A stretch of 64,000 nucleotides of DNA from Pectobacterium cacticida (GCF_036885195.1 NZ_CP133656.1:1116001-1180000), one strand, 5' to 3'; shown: positions 32,880 to 42,770, counted from the stretch's first letter. The notes: generated by a model from the sequence alone, not told the origin. A program made the numbers and translations.

Positions 32880-35800
32880 TCGGCTTCTTCCTTCTGACGC
32901 GATGCGGGACGTAAGCGTAGCGCTAAACGGTCAAATAGCAGATAAATCACCGGTGTGGTAAACAGCGTCAGGATTTGGCTCATGATTAGCCCGCCAACCA
33001 TACACACGCCCAGCGGTTGGCGCAGTTCCGCACCGACGCCAGTGCTTAACATCAGCGGCAGTGCGCTGAGCAGTGCCGCCATGGTCGTCATCAATATTGG
33101 GCGGAAACGCAATAGACACGCCTGATAAATGGCGTCATAAGGCGTCATTCCCTGTTCTCGTTCGGCCGCCAGCGCAAAGTCGATCATCATAATGGCGTTT
33201 TTCTTCACGATACCGATGAGCAAAATGATGCCGATAATAGCGATGACATCCAACTCGTTGCCCGCCATCATCAACGCCAGCAGTGCGCCGACGCCCGCCG
33301 TGGGTAACGTAGATAAAATCGTAATCGGATGAATAAAGCTTTCATACAATACGCCGAGCACGATGTACATGGCGACAATCGCCGCCACGATGAGCCATAC
33401 GGTGCTGCTTAGCGCCGACTGGAACGCCAATGTGCTGCCTTGAAAACGGGTAGTGATATCCGCTGGCAGATCCATTCGCTGCTCCGCCTGCGTGATGGCC
33501 TCGACCGCTTCACCCAGCGCATAACCGTTGGCGACGTTGAAGGAGATGATCGTCGATGGGAACTGGTCAATGTGGTTGATCGTTAGCGGTCCGCGGCGCT
33601 CTTCAATGGTGGCGATAGTGCTGAGCGGAATGGTGCCGCCGTCGCTGCTGATGAGGCGCACGTCGTTCAGCGCATCCAGGCCGGTATTGTGGGTCGTGTC
33701 CTGTTGTAACACTACACGGTACTGGCTGGCTTGCGTATAAATCGTGGACACCAATCGCTGACCAAAGGCGTTATATAGCGCGTTATCAACCTGAGACATC
33801 GTGATGCCCAGACGGCTGGCGTTATCGCGGTTTACATTGATATAGGCAACTGCCGCGCCGTCCTGCCAGTCGCTACTGTCATCCTGTAATTGCGGTAGCG
33901 TTTTCAGCTCGGTGATTAACTTCGGCACCCAGAGACTGAGTTCATCCAGCGACATCGCTTGCAAGGTAAACTGGTACTGCGTGCGGCTGATCTGCGTGTC
34001 GATTGTGAGATCTTGCACCGGTTGCAGATATAGCTGAATGCCGGGAAGCTGCGCGGTTTCTTGTTGCAGACGACGGATGATCTCTGGAATGCGTTCGCTG
34101 CGCTCACTGAGCGGTTTCAGATTGATTTGCAGCCTGCCACTGTTTAATGCGGCATTGGTGCCATCGACGCCAATAAATGAGGAAATACTCTCCACCGCCG
34201 GATCTTTCAGGATAATCGATGTGACCTGCTGCTGACGCTCAGCCATATTACTGAACGAGACGGTTTGCGGCGCTTGCACGGTGCCCTGAATGATGCCGTT
34301 ATCCTGTATCGGGAAGAAGCCTTTTGGGATCCAGATATAAAGGAGGATCGTCAGCACCAGCGTGCCGAGCGCGACGCTTAGCGTCAGCCACGGGTGATTC
34401 AATACCTTTCTTAGCCAGACGCCGTAGCCCTCAACCAGACGCGTGAAAACGCGTTCGCTGGCGCGGCTGAAACGGTTCTGTTTGCGCAGCGACTGATGGC
34501 TTAGCATGCGAGCGCACATCATTGGCGTCAACGTAAGCGAGACGACGGCGGAAATCAGGATAGAGACAGCCAGCGTGACGGCAAATTCGCGAAACAGACG
34601 CCCGACGATATCGCCCATGAACAGCAGCGGGATCAGCACCGCGATGAGAGAGAAGGTTAACGAGATGATCGTGAAACCGATCTCTCCTGCGCCTTTTAAC
34701 GCCGCGTTAAGCGGTTTTTCCCCTTTTTCGATATAGCGGGCGATATTTTCAATCACCACAATAGCATCGTCCACCACGAAACCGGTGGCGATCGTGAGCG
34801 CCATTAGCGTCAGATTATTGATGGAGAAACCGAGCAAATACATGGCGGCAAAGGTGCCGATAAGCGACAGCGGCACGGCAATGCTGGGGATCAGCGTCGC
34901 GGCGGCATTACGCAAGAACAGGTAAATTACCATCACGACCAGCGCAATCGCTAAGAGTAGCTCGAACTGAACGTCTTTCACCGAGGCACGAATACTGGTG
35001 GTGCGATCGGTCAGTGTAGTAACGTCGACAGAGTTTGGCAGGCTAGCCTTCAACGCGGGCAACATCGCATTAATGCTGTCAGTCGTTGTGATGACATTCG
35101 CTCCCGGCTGGCGCTGGACGTTGATAATGATGGCTTGCTGCCGATTAGCCCAGGCGCCAAGTAGGCTATTTTCGGCGGCCCGCTCAATCGTTGCCACATC
35201 CTGAAGCCGTACCGGCGCGCCGTTCTTCCACGCGACAATCAGCTTGCGGTAATCGTCAACGGACTTCATTTGATCGTTGGCGGAAAGCGTCACCGAACGC
35301 GTAGGGCCGTCCAGGCTGCCTTTGGCGGAATTCACGTTGGCGGCGGTAATTGCGTTACGGATCGTTTCGCTGGTCAGACCGTAAGCCGCCAACGCCGGGG
35401 CGTTCAACCTGACGCGCACGGCCGGACGTTGGCCACCGGCTAACGATACCAGCCCGACGCCCGCCACCTGCGAGATTTTTTGGGCGATGCGGTTGTCTAC
35501 AATGTCTTGCACCTGCGTCATCGACATCGCGCTGGAGGTGACGGCCAGCGTCATAATCGGGGGATCGGCCGGGTTCACTTTGCTATAAGTCGGCGGATAA
35601 GGTAGATCGTTAGGCAACAGATTGCTTGCCGCGTTGATGGCGGCCTGCACATCCTGTTCGGCGACATCCAGCGATAGCGCGAGTTGGAACTGGAGCGTAA
35701 TCACAGAGGCACCGCCTGAACTCTGCGTCGACATCTGTTTTAGCCCCGACATCTGGCCGAACTGCCGTTCCAGCGGCGCGGTGATCGCCGAGGTCACGAC

Positions 35801-35998
35801 GTCGGGGCTGGCGCCGGGATAGAGAGTAATGACCTGAATCGTCGGGTAATCGACCTCAGGTAGCGCCGAAACCGGTAGCGCCCGATAGCCGATAATACCC
35901 GCCAGCAGAATAGCGATCATCAACAGCGTGGTAGCGACCGGGCGCAAAATAAATAGGCGTGATGGCCCGCCGCCGTGAGTTGGAACCGTGTCCTGCAT
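32876..35998 (-). CDS. mdtB: RND multidrug efflux pump subunit MdtB
   Basis: A 1040-residue RND transporter, partner of MdtC. Landmarks are FILRPVATTLLMIAILLAGI (first helix), YPTIQVITLYPGASPDVVTS, the DD pair in TGFVVDDAIVVIENIARYIE, and GIVKKNAIMMIDFALAAERE. Length equals E. coli MdtB (1040). Its start overlaps the mdtA stop by one base and its end overlaps mdtC by 4 bp, as expected for translational coupling. Confidence 0.97.
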   Translation of the reverse strand: MQDTVPTHGGGPSRLFILRPVATTLLMIAILLAGIIGYRALPVSALPEVDYPTIQVITLYPGASPDVVTSAITAPLERQFGQMSGLKQMSTQSSGGASVITLQFQLALSLDVAEQDVQAAINAASNLLPNDLPYPPTYSKVNPADPPIMTLAVTSSAMSMTQVQDIVDNRIAQKISQVAGVGLVSLAGGQRPAVRVRLNAPALAAYGLTSETIRNAITAANVNSAKGSLDGPTRSVTLSANDQMKSVDDYRKLIVAWKNGAPVRLQDVATIERAAENSLLGAWANRQQAIIINVQRQPGANVITTTDSINAMLPALKASLPNSVDVTTLTDRTTSIRASVKDVQFELLLAIALVVMVIYLFLRNAAATLIPSIAVPLSLIGTFAAMYLLGFSINNLTLMALTIATGFVVDDAIVVIENIARYIEKGEKPLNAALKGAGEIGFTIISLTFSLIAVLIPLLFMGDIVGRLFREFAVTLAVSILISAVVSLTLTPMMCARMLSHQSLRKQNRFSRASERVFTRLVEGYGVWLRKVLNHPWLTLSVALGTLVLTILLYIWIPKGFFPIQDNGIIQGTVQAPQTVSFSNMAERQQQVTSIILKDPAVESISSFIGVDGTNAALNSGRLQINLKPLSERSERIPEIIRRLQQETAQLPGIQLYLQPVQDLTIDTQISRTQYQFTLQAMSLDELSLWVPKLITELKTLPQLQDDSSDWQDGAAVAYINVNRDNASRLGITMSQVDNALYNAFGQRLVSTIYTQASQYRVVLQQDTTHNTGLDALNDVRLISSDGGTIPLSTIATIEERRGPLTINHIDQFPSTIISFNVANGYALGEAVEAITQAEQRMDLPADITTRFQGSTLAFQSALSSTVWLIVAAIVAMYIVLGVLYESFIHPITILSTLPTAGVGALLALMMAGNELDVIAIIGIILLIGIVKKNAIMMIDFALAAEREQGMTPYDAIYQACLLRFRPILMTTMAALLSALPLMLSTGVGAELRQPLGVCMVGGLIMSQILTLFTTPVIYLLFDRLALRLRPASRQKEEAE

Positions 35999-37224
35999 CA
36001 GCGCGGTTCTCCGGTGGTCACAGGCGTTTTCTCCGTTGACGCCGAGGGCACAATTTCCACCGCCGCGCCTTCAGTCAGACGATCGATTCCGTCGGTCACG
36101 ACCTGTACGCCGGCATCAAGTCCAGCGGTAATGACGACCCATTGCCCATATTGAATACCTGTGGTCACCTGGCGTTTACTTACCTCATTCTTATCATTCA
36201 CTATCCAGACGAAGCGGCCCTCGTTACCCATTTGCACGGCGGCCGATGGCGCGACGACGGCATGAGTTAAGGTATCGACCTTCATGCGGATATTCACGAA
36301 TTGATTGGGGAATAGGGCATCGTCCAGATTGTCAAAACGAGCCTTGAGCTTGATGGTGCCAGTAGCGGGGTCGATCTGGTTATCCATACTTAGCAGGATG
36401 CCCTGCGAAAGCTTCTTTTGATTGGCGCGATCCCAGGCTTCCACCACGGGCGGCTGGCCTGATTTTTGCGCCTGTAAAATCGTGGAGATGTTCGCTTCCG
36501 GGACGGTAAAGACGACATCGATAGGATGGATCTGCGTAATCACGACAATGCCATTGGCATCGCCGCTGGTAATGTAATTTCCGACGTCGACTAGCTTTAA
36601 GCCTATCCGCCCCCCGATAGGTGCGGTGATTTTGCTATAATCCAACTGGAGTTGCGCACTGGCGACAGCGCCTTCATCGGCTTTTACTGTGCCTTCCGCC
36701 TGCCGAACGGCGGCAATTTGTGCATCTAATTCCTGACGTGAGATCAGATTGGTCTTCACCAGTTGTTGATAACGCGCTAAGTCCTGTCGGGCGTTCGCCA
36801 ACACCGCGCGATCTTTGGCTAATTGCCCCTGAGCCTGCGTTAACTCAACCTGAAAAGGCCGTGGATCGATTTCCGCCAGCAGATCGCCAGCCTTCACCTG
36901 TTGCCCTTCCTGGAAGTGTAACGCCATCAGTTGCCCATTGACGCGACTGCGCAGCGTCACGGTATTGGCCGCTGTAACTGTGCCTAAACCGGAAAGATAA
37001 TACGGTACCGAGGCAGATTGCGTCAGCGCCGCCTGTACCGGCGCCAGCATGCGCATCGTGGCGCGACGGCCGCCGCCGCTGTTTACCGCATGGGATGCGC
37101 TAGCGGTATGTTCTCCCGATCCGGACACCGCGGGCGATGTCTGGGCAAGGTAGCGCCAGATCAGTACGCTAATGGCGATAACGGCGGCGAGTATCAGCAG
37201 AACTCGGATACGTTTGGCATTCAT
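35998..37224 (-). CDS. mdtA: RND efflux adaptor subunit MdtA
   Basis: A 408-residue periplasmic membrane-fusion protein linking MdtBC to TolC. An uncleaved N-terminal helix (VLLILAAVIAISVLIWRYLA) anchors it. The barrel-sandwich hybrid part shows LHFQEGQQVKAGDLLAEIDP near residue 100 and QLQLDYSKITAPIGGRIGLK near 195, with a coiled-coil hairpin between them, followed by the beta-barrel domain. It is the first gene of mdtABCD-baeSR. The 455-bp region upstream separates it from a divergent aldo/keto reductase and holds a tandem repeat. Confidence 0.96.
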   Translation of the reverse strand: MNAKRIRVLLILAAVIAISVLIWRYLAQTSPAVSGSGEHTASASHAVNSGGGRRATMRMLAPVQAALTQSASVPYYLSGLGTVTAANTVTLRSRVNGQLMALHFQEGQQVKAGDLLAEIDPRPFQVELTQAQGQLAKDRAVLANARQDLARYQQLVKTNLISRQELDAQIAAVRQAEGTVKADEGAVASAQLQLDYSKITAPIGGRIGLKLVDVGNYITSGDANGIVVITQIHPIDVVFTVPEANISTILQAQKSGQPPVVEAWDRANQKKLSQGILLSMDNQIDPATGTIKLKARFDNLDDALFPNQFVNIRMKVDTLTHAVVAPSAAVQMGNEGRFVWIVNDKNEVSKRQVTTGIQYGQWVVITAGLDAGVQVVTDGIDRLTEGAAVEIVPSASTEKTPVTTGEPR

Positions 37225-37492
37225 AATGATGGATTACTCTCTCCAGGTGGCGCGGTCAGTACGGCGTTCCCGTGATACGTTGACCAATATGGGCTAAGCG
37301 GTATCAGCGTCGGCGGTAGTATCTGGCAGGTGATTGACCAGTGACCTTATTTTACTAGTTTAAACAGCGGGTGCCGGACAAAAATGAAGGAAATATGAAA
37401 GATATGTCAGGGATTGTAGGGAAAACGTCCGGCGGCGTGAGGCTGGCGGATTGTTTTTGTCGGTCGAATGATTATAGATGAATTATTGTAAG

Positions 37493-37574
37493 CAGATTTT
37501 ATAAACAGATTTTATAAACAGATTGTTATAAGCGGATTTTTATAAGCCAATTGTTATGAGAAAACTGTTATAAG
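37493..37574. repeat. Six AT-rich tandem units of 13-14 bp
   Basis: Units: CAGATTTTATAAA twice (identical), then CAGATTGTTATAAG, CGGATTTTTATAAG, CCAATTGTTATGAG and AAAACTGTTATAAG. They occupy 82 bp without gaps, between the divergent mdtA and aldo/keto reductase genes and 106 bp upstream of the latter. The rest of 37225-37679 shows no gene. The array could hold iterated regulator sites or be prone to length change by slippage. Confidence 0.75.
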
Positions 37575-37679
37575 CGAAAAATCTGTCGCTTCCGCACAGA
37601 AAGTGGTGTTGCCATGCGGAGGTTACAGTAGTGTGTATTTTGTAAGGTGTTTTCTGCATGATGCAAAAGGAGAGTGATT

Positions 37680-38645
37680 ATGGTCGTAGTCAATGCTACA
37701 CGAGAGTTGGGGCGCTCAGGGATCGCCGTTCCGCCGCTGTCGTTCGGCGGCAATGTGTTTGGTTGGACAGTCGATGCGTCAACATCCTTCAGCCTGTTGG
37801 ATGCGCTGGTTGCCCATCGGCTCAATTTCATTGATACCGCGGATGTTTATTCGCGCTGGGCGCCAGGCAATCAGGGCGGTGAATCAGAAACGATCATCGG
37901 TAACTGGCTGAAAAAAAGTGGCCAACGCGACAAGGTTATTCTTGCCACTAAAGTCGGAATGGATCTTGGTGAGGGCAAGAAAGGATTGTCTCCCCGCTAT
38001 ATTCGTCAGGCAGTCGAGGCGTCATTAACGCGCTTGCAAACCGATTACATTGATCTCTATCAGGCACACACTGACGACCAAGAAACCCCGCTGGAAGAGA
38101 CGCTGTCTGCATTTGATGCGCTGATTAAAGAGGGAAAAGTACGCGCAATTGGGGCGTCTAACTACAGTGCGTCGCGTTTGGCCGCCGCATTGGATATCAG
38201 TAAAACCAATCATCTGGCGCGTTATGAAACGCTGCAACCAGAATACAATCTCTACGATCGACAGGGCTATGAAGCCGAGTTGGAACCGTTAGCGCGGGAA
38301 CATGGGCTCGGCGTCATCAGCTATTACTCGCTGGCAAGCGGATTCCTGTCAGGAAAATATCGCCAGCCGGAGGACGCGTCGAAAAGCGCCCGTGGACCGG
38401 ATGTCGTGGAGAAATACCTCAACGAGCGTGGCCGCACGATCCTGGAAGCGCTGGATAGCGTGGCGAATGCGCACCAGACCTCGCCGTCGCAGGTCGCGCT
38501 GGCCTGGTTGATCGCGCGTCCGGGTATCACTGCCCCGATTGCTAGCGCGACATCGCTGGAACAGGTCGCGGAACTCGCGAGCGCCACGCAACTGGTTCTG
38601 ACGGCAGACGATATTGCGTTGTTGAACCGCGCGAGTCGTTATTAG
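37680..38645 (+). CDS. Aldo/keto reductase
   Basis: A 321-residue cytoplasmic NADPH-dependent oxidoreductase of the AKR superfamily (YajO/YhdN-like clade). The catalytic tetrad is seen as the Asp and Tyr of NFIDTADVYSRW, the Lys of ILATKVGMDLGEG and the His of LYQAHTDDQETPLE. The NADP-binding end carries PIASATSLEQVAELA. The start at 37680 is preceded by AGGAG 6 bp upstream; a GTG two codons earlier overlaps the ribosome binding site. Substrate unknown; a detoxification role next to an efflux operon is only suggestive. Confidence 0.92.
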   Translation: MVVVNATRELGRSGIAVPPLSFGGNVFGWTVDASTSFSLLDALVAHRLNFIDTADVYSRWAPGNQGGESETIIGNWLKKSGQRDKVILATKVGMDLGEGKKGLSPRYIRQAVEASLTRLQTDYIDLYQAHTDDQETPLEETLSAFDALIKEGKVRAIGASNYSASRLAAALDISKTNHLARYETLQPEYNLYDRQGYEAELEPLAREHGLGVISYYSLASGFLSGKYRQPEDASKSARGPDVVEKYLNERGRTILEALDSVANAHQTSPSQVALAWLIARPGITAPIASATSLEQVAELASATQLVLTADDIALLNRASRY

Positions 38646-38792
38646 GACATGGCTGGCTTCGGCACACTTTTATATTATATGCGGGTGTAGAAATTACATG
38701 CGGATGTGGAAATGGTTTCGTGCGCCACAAATGTCGTGACTTATGATGACCTTGTTGTTATCCGGCATAATTTCCGCCAAAAGCCTAGGGGT

Positions 38793-38878
38793 CACGGGGC
38801 GAGCGGCGTTTGCGCCGCCCCGTGTCGGGCGCGTGCTACGAGGTAGCATGAAAATGACGGTATTATCGCGCACGAAAC
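38793..38878. repeat. Hairpin plus dispersed 54-bp element
   Basis: CACGGGGCG and CGCCCCGTG (38793-38801, 38816-38824) form a 9-bp stem with an inner GC-rich loop. Directly after it, TCGGGCGCGT-N33-GCGCACGAAAC (38825-38878) repeats the element found at 29716-29769. The block lies between the convergent aldo/keto reductase and EIIB genes and could also stop transcription. Confidence 0.55.
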
Positions 38879-38924
38879 TGCTTCAATAGTGGCATAAAAA
38901 TGCGACTAAGCAGGCCTAAAACCG

Positions 38925-39266
38925 CTACCGTGCTTCTGCGCCATCACCTTCAAACCAGGCGGCCAGATCGCGGCGCAGGTTATCAGACTGCGTGCCAAAG
39001 ATCGCCTGCACCTGATGGCCGATAATAATCACGCCGATGGCACCAAGCTTTTGTAATTCTTCACTATTAACCAGTTGCAGGCTGTGAACTTCTACCCGTA
39101 AACGGGTAATGCAGGCGTCCAGACTGACAATATTTTCTTTGCCGCCAAAGGCATTGACCAATTGTTGCACGTTTTCTTTATCCAGCGGCGAAGCCGTTTC
39201 AATCTCGGTAATTTGTTTCCCTAACATCGACGCAAACAATTTCCGAAAATTGTGAATCTTGCCCAT
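38925..39266 (-). CDS. Stand-alone PTS glucose-family EIIB domain protein
   Basis: A 113-residue protein consisting only of a PTS IIB domain of the glucose/N-acetylglucosamine family. The phospho-accepting cysteine is in IVSLDACITRLRVEVHSL (near residue 52), and GAIGVIIIGHQVQAIFGTQS is the second family landmark. There is no EIIA or EIIC next to it. It lies 152 bp downstream of the beta-galactosidase in the same direction, so it may be the last gene of the galactan operon. It could phosphorylate through an EIIC encoded elsewhere or act as a phosphorylation-dependent regulator. The ATG at 39266 is chosen over one at 39275 by fit to the domain start. Confidence 0.85.
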   Translation of the reverse strand: MGKIHNFRKLFASMLGKQITEIETASPLDKENVQQLVNAFGGKENIVSLDACITRLRVEVHSLQLVNSEELQKLGAIGVIIIGHQVQAIFGTQSDNLRRDLAAWFEGDGAEAR

Positions 39267-39418
39267 CGTAGTCACCTCTTCATTTATGTTTCAGCGTGCG
39301 TATGAGAGTGTCGTTTACATCGCAATCCTGCCAGGCAGACCACGATGAGGGTGTTTAGCCGGAACACCGATCATCATGGTCGCCCATGTGCTATGGCGCG
39401 TGCGACAGCGCGAAATTG

Positions 39419-41479
39419 TTACCGCAACGCACGGCGTAGGATCCGACAGCCGTAGCCCGACAGCGCAAGCGATCCTGCAAGTGTCTCGCCAGTCGTCATC
39501 TCTTCGTAGACGTCTGGCAACGTGACCTGCTGCGGCGTTGCCGTGTAGTTCTGTACGAAGATAAATTCACTTTCCCCGTCATCGCGACGATGTGCGACAA
39601 CACCATAAGGCAGGTGGGTCGGCAACGCACGCGGCAGGTTCAGCGTTTGTATCAGCGTAGTGAAGAAATCCCGCTGAAAAGCGAGGTCGTTACGCGATGC
39701 GATATAGTAAGCCTGACCTTTACCGTAATCATTCACCGTTACCGCCGGTTGCCCGGCATAAAAATCGCTGTCGTAGGTTGCCAGCGCCCGCGCGCCCTCA
39801 AGGTGAATCAGTTCGCACAGATGGGTGACCCGATACGGGCCTGCCAACTGGTGCTCGTTACCCTCCAGACCGCTGATGCTGTTGCTTTCATGATCGTACA
39901 GCGCGTCAATTTCTTCCGCCCAAATCCCCATAATTGGCCGCAGCGGCCCCGGGAAGCCATTGAGGTGGCACAGATCGGTTTCATTAACGACGCCAGACCA
40001 ATAGGTGGTTACGAAGCGCCCACCCTGCTTGACGAAGGCATCGACACGTTCGCCGAAACCGTCACGCACCATATAAAGCATTGGCGCGATCACCAGTTGG
40101 TAGCCGCTGAGATCGACATCGGCGTTAATGATGTCCACCGCCACGCCCTGTTCCCAGAAGGTACGATAATGTTCGTTGACGGTTTTTTCGTAGAAAAGTC
40201 CGGCGTTGCGCGGCCCCTGAGCGTTATCCATCGCCCAACGACTTTCCCAATCGAAAATGATGGCGACCTTGGCCTCAACACGCGTGCCCGTAACCGGGGC
40301 CAACTGGCTAAGTATATTGCCCAATGCCTGCACTTCACGTCCGACGCGGGTATCAATATGTCCAACGTGATCGACCACGGCACCGTGGAATTTTTCGACG
40401 GAACCGCGACTCTTACGCCACTGGAAATATTGTACTGAATCTGAACCGTGCGCGACGGCCTGAAGCGAGGACAGAATGTGCATGCCCGGTTTTTTCAGCT
40501 TACTGATGGGCTGCCAATTGGTCAGGCTGGGCGTGGATTCCATCAGGTAGAATGGCTTCCCGCCTTTTAGCGTACGCATCAGGTCGTGATACATTGCGGT
40601 GTAGGCTGCCAGCGCGCAGTCATCTTCCGCATTATGCCACTGTGGGTAGCTGTCCCAGGAGATAAAGTCGATAACCTTTGCCAACTGCCAATAGTCGTAA
40701 TCATAGAAGTATTCCATGAAGTTTGTCGTCGTCGGCAGGGACGGGTTTTCGGCTTTGAGCGGCGCGATTTCGGCGGCGCAGAAATCACAGACCTGTGAGG
40801 TATTAAAACGTTTCCAGTCCAGATTCAAACCATGAATAGAAACTTCTCCGATCGGTGAAGGCGGTTCTAGTTGCGACCAATCGGTGTAGGTGTGGCTCCA
40901 GAACGTGCTCCACCACGCCTTATTTAGCGCATCTATGGTGCCATAGCGCGCCTTCAACCAGTGGCGGAAAGTATTGCGGCAAGTCTCACAGTGGCACTCG
41001 CCGCTGTACTCATTAGAGATATGCCAGCCGATGACCGCCGGATGATGCGAATAGCGTTTTGCCAACCGGGTGTTGATCTGTTTGACTTTCTCGCGATAGT
41101 TCGGCGAACTCAGGCAGTGATTGTGACGACCGCCGTGCAGCGCCCGCACCCGATCGCTGCCTACGCGCAAAACATCGGGATATTTCTGCGAAAGCCAGGC
41201 CGGGCGTGCGCCGCTGGGCGTGGCCAGAAAGACGAAAATCCCGTTGGCGTACAGCGTGTCGAGAATGCTGTCCAGCCAGCCGAATTCGTAACGGCCTTCT
41301 TCTGGTTCAAGGCCGGACCAACTGAAAATGCCGACAGACATGACGTTGCACTGGGTTTGTTTCATCATTTCGATGTCTTTTTCCAGGACGTCAGGATTGT
41401 CCAGCCATTGGTCAGGGTTATAGTCAGCGCCATGCAGCAACACCGGCACTTTGCTGCTTAACGGGGGAAATTTGAACAT
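39419..41479 (-). CDS. ganB: GH42 beta-galactosidase GanB
   Basis: A 686-residue glycoside hydrolase family 42 enzyme that releases galactose from beta-1,4-galactooligosaccharides in the cytoplasm. The acid/base Glu is in IGWHISNEYSGECHCETC (near residue 155), and the nucleophile Glu in KPFYLMESTPSLTNWQ (near residue 315). The Cys cluster SGECHCETC is the structural zinc site of the family. There is no signal peptide, so its substrates must be imported by GanEFGK. It lies 39 bp after the endo-galactanase gene in one operon. Confidence 0.95.
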   Translation of the reverse strand: MFKFPPLSSKVPVLLHGADYNPDQWLDNPDVLEKDIEMMKQTQCNVMSVGIFSWSGLEPEEGRYEFGWLDSILDTLYANGIFVFLATPSGARPAWLSQKYPDVLRVGSDRVRALHGGRHNHCLSSPNYREKVKQINTRLAKRYSHHPAVIGWHISNEYSGECHCETCRNTFRHWLKARYGTIDALNKAWWSTFWSHTYTDWSQLEPPSPIGEVSIHGLNLDWKRFNTSQVCDFCAAEIAPLKAENPSLPTTTNFMEYFYDYDYWQLAKVIDFISWDSYPQWHNAEDDCALAAYTAMYHDLMRTLKGGKPFYLMESTPSLTNWQPISKLKKPGMHILSSLQAVAHGSDSVQYFQWRKSRGSVEKFHGAVVDHVGHIDTRVGREVQALGNILSQLAPVTGTRVEAKVAIIFDWESRWAMDNAQGPRNAGLFYEKTVNEHYRTFWEQGVAVDIINADVDLSGYQLVIAPMLYMVRDGFGERVDAFVKQGGRFVTTYWSGVVNETDLCHLNGFPGPLRPIMGIWAEEIDALYDHESNSISGLEGNEHQLAGPYRVTHLCELIHLEGARALATYDSDFYAGQPAVTVNDYGKGQAYYIASRNDLAFQRDFFTTLIQTLNLPRALPTHLPYGVVAHRRDDGESEFIFVQNYTATPQQVTLPDVYEEMTTGETLAGSLALSGYGCRILRRALR

Positions 41480-41518
41480 CGTTTTCTCCTAACGGGTGGT
41501 CAACGTGTTGAATTCGGT

Positions 41519-42736
41519 TTACGGCTTAAACGCTTTGATAGAAGGCAGTACGTGGCCTTGACAGTCGAACAGCGCCTGATTTTCCCGCGCGTTGCCTTCC
41601 TTCCATTCGTCTTTGTTGTATTTCATGCCGGCTTTCGTCGCCCAGGTTGCGCCGGGCGTCGGTAGCCAGATAGGTTCCCAATAGAAGATACCTTTGCCAC
41701 GATGATTCGGAACATTAAGGACGCTCTGCATCAGGTCGTGCAGGTAATCAGCCTGACCCTGAACGGAAGCCGGATAGCCGCCTGCGTCCAGCTCTTTTTG
41801 CTGGAAGCTGTTTTCCGTGTTATCGCAGTTTTCCAGCGTATAGGCATACGCGGCCTCGACCACGATAATGTCTTTGTTGTAGCGTTTGGTAACGTCGTTC
41901 ATGTTGTATTGCAATGCGCTGATGGGGCCATTCCAATAGGTATAAAATGACGCGCCGATGACATCGAACGGAACCTGGCGTTTGACGATTTCATCGAACC
42001 ACCAGATAAAGGTGTCGTTTTTGGTGCCTTCCGCCAGATGCAGCATGATCTTGACATTATCCGATCCCGGAACATCCTTAACGCCTTGAATACCGGCTTT
42101 TAGCAGTGCCGCAAGACGATCGAACTCACCGCCGCCCTGGCCCCAGCTTTTCCCTTCCGGCCATAACATGCCGCCGTTCAACTCGTTACCAATCTGCACC
42201 ATATCCGGCATGATGCCCGCTTTTTGGAATGCGCTAATGACCGTTTTCGTATAGTCATGCACGGCCGCGGTGAGTTGCGCCATGCTCATACCTTCCCAGG
42301 CTTTAGGCTTGGTCTGGTGCGCGGGATCGGTCCAGAAATCGCTGTAGTGGAAATCCAGTAAGACTTTCATCCCGTTGGCTTTAGCACGTTTTGCCAGAGC
42401 CAGTGTGGTAGCCAAATCGTTGTTACCGCCGCCGTAAGGGTTGCCCGCCGCATCTTTCGGATCGTTCCAGATGCGCAGTCGGATGTAGTTAATTCCGTTC
42501 TCTTTGAGAATCAGCATGGCGTCTTTCTGTTTGCCATGTTCGTCATAAAATTTACCGCCGTGCTTCTCCACCTCGTTCAGCATGGAGACATCCGCGCCTT
42601 TAATAAAATCGGCCGGGACATTGGCTAACGTTTTGATCGTTACCTGTTCTGCGGCGTACACGGTTGGCGGCAGAGCGGCGGAAAGTAAACCCGTGGCGAC
42701 CATGGCGGCCATCAATATGCGTTTTTTCATTTTCAT
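41519..42736 (-). CDS. ganA: GH53 endo-beta-1,4-galactanase GanA
   Basis: A 405-residue arabinogalactan endo-1,4-beta-galactosidase of family GH53 that cuts galactan side chains of pectin. A signal peptide is obvious (RILMAAMVATGLLSAALPPT then VYAAEQ). The acid/base Glu is in DMVQIGNELNGGMLWPEG, the nucleophile Glu in DIIVVEAAYAYTLEN. The start ATG 42736 follows CCGGGAAT; an upstream frame to 42757 would spoil the signal peptide. It lies between the ganG permease and ganB genes. Export implies that it acts in the periplasm or outside. Confidence 0.95.
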   Translation of the reverse strand: MKMKKRILMAAMVATGLLSAALPPTVYAAEQVTIKTLANVPADFIKGADVSMLNEVEKHGGKFYDEHGKQKDAMLILKENGINYIRLRIWNDPKDAAGNPYGGGNNDLATTLALAKRAKANGMKVLLDFHYSDFWTDPAHQTKPKAWEGMSMAQLTAAVHDYTKTVISAFQKAGIMPDMVQIGNELNGGMLWPEGKSWGQGGGEFDRLAALLKAGIQGVKDVPGSDNVKIMLHLAEGTKNDTFIWWFDEIVKRQVPFDVIGASFYTYWNGPISALQYNMNDVTKRYNKDIIVVEAAYAYTLENCDNTENSFQQKELDAGGYPASVQGQADYLHDLMQSVLNVPNHRGKGIFYWEPIWLPTPGATWATKAGMKYNKDEWKEGNARENQALFDCQGHVLPSIKAFKP

Positions 42737-42770
42737 TTTTATTCCCGGAGTAGGCACAGATGTTGAATGA

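Noticed and set aside
39590..40438. 282-codon plus-strand frame opposite ganB
   Set aside because: Antisense shadow of the beta-galactosidase gene with no recognisable domain; ganB is certain in this stretch.
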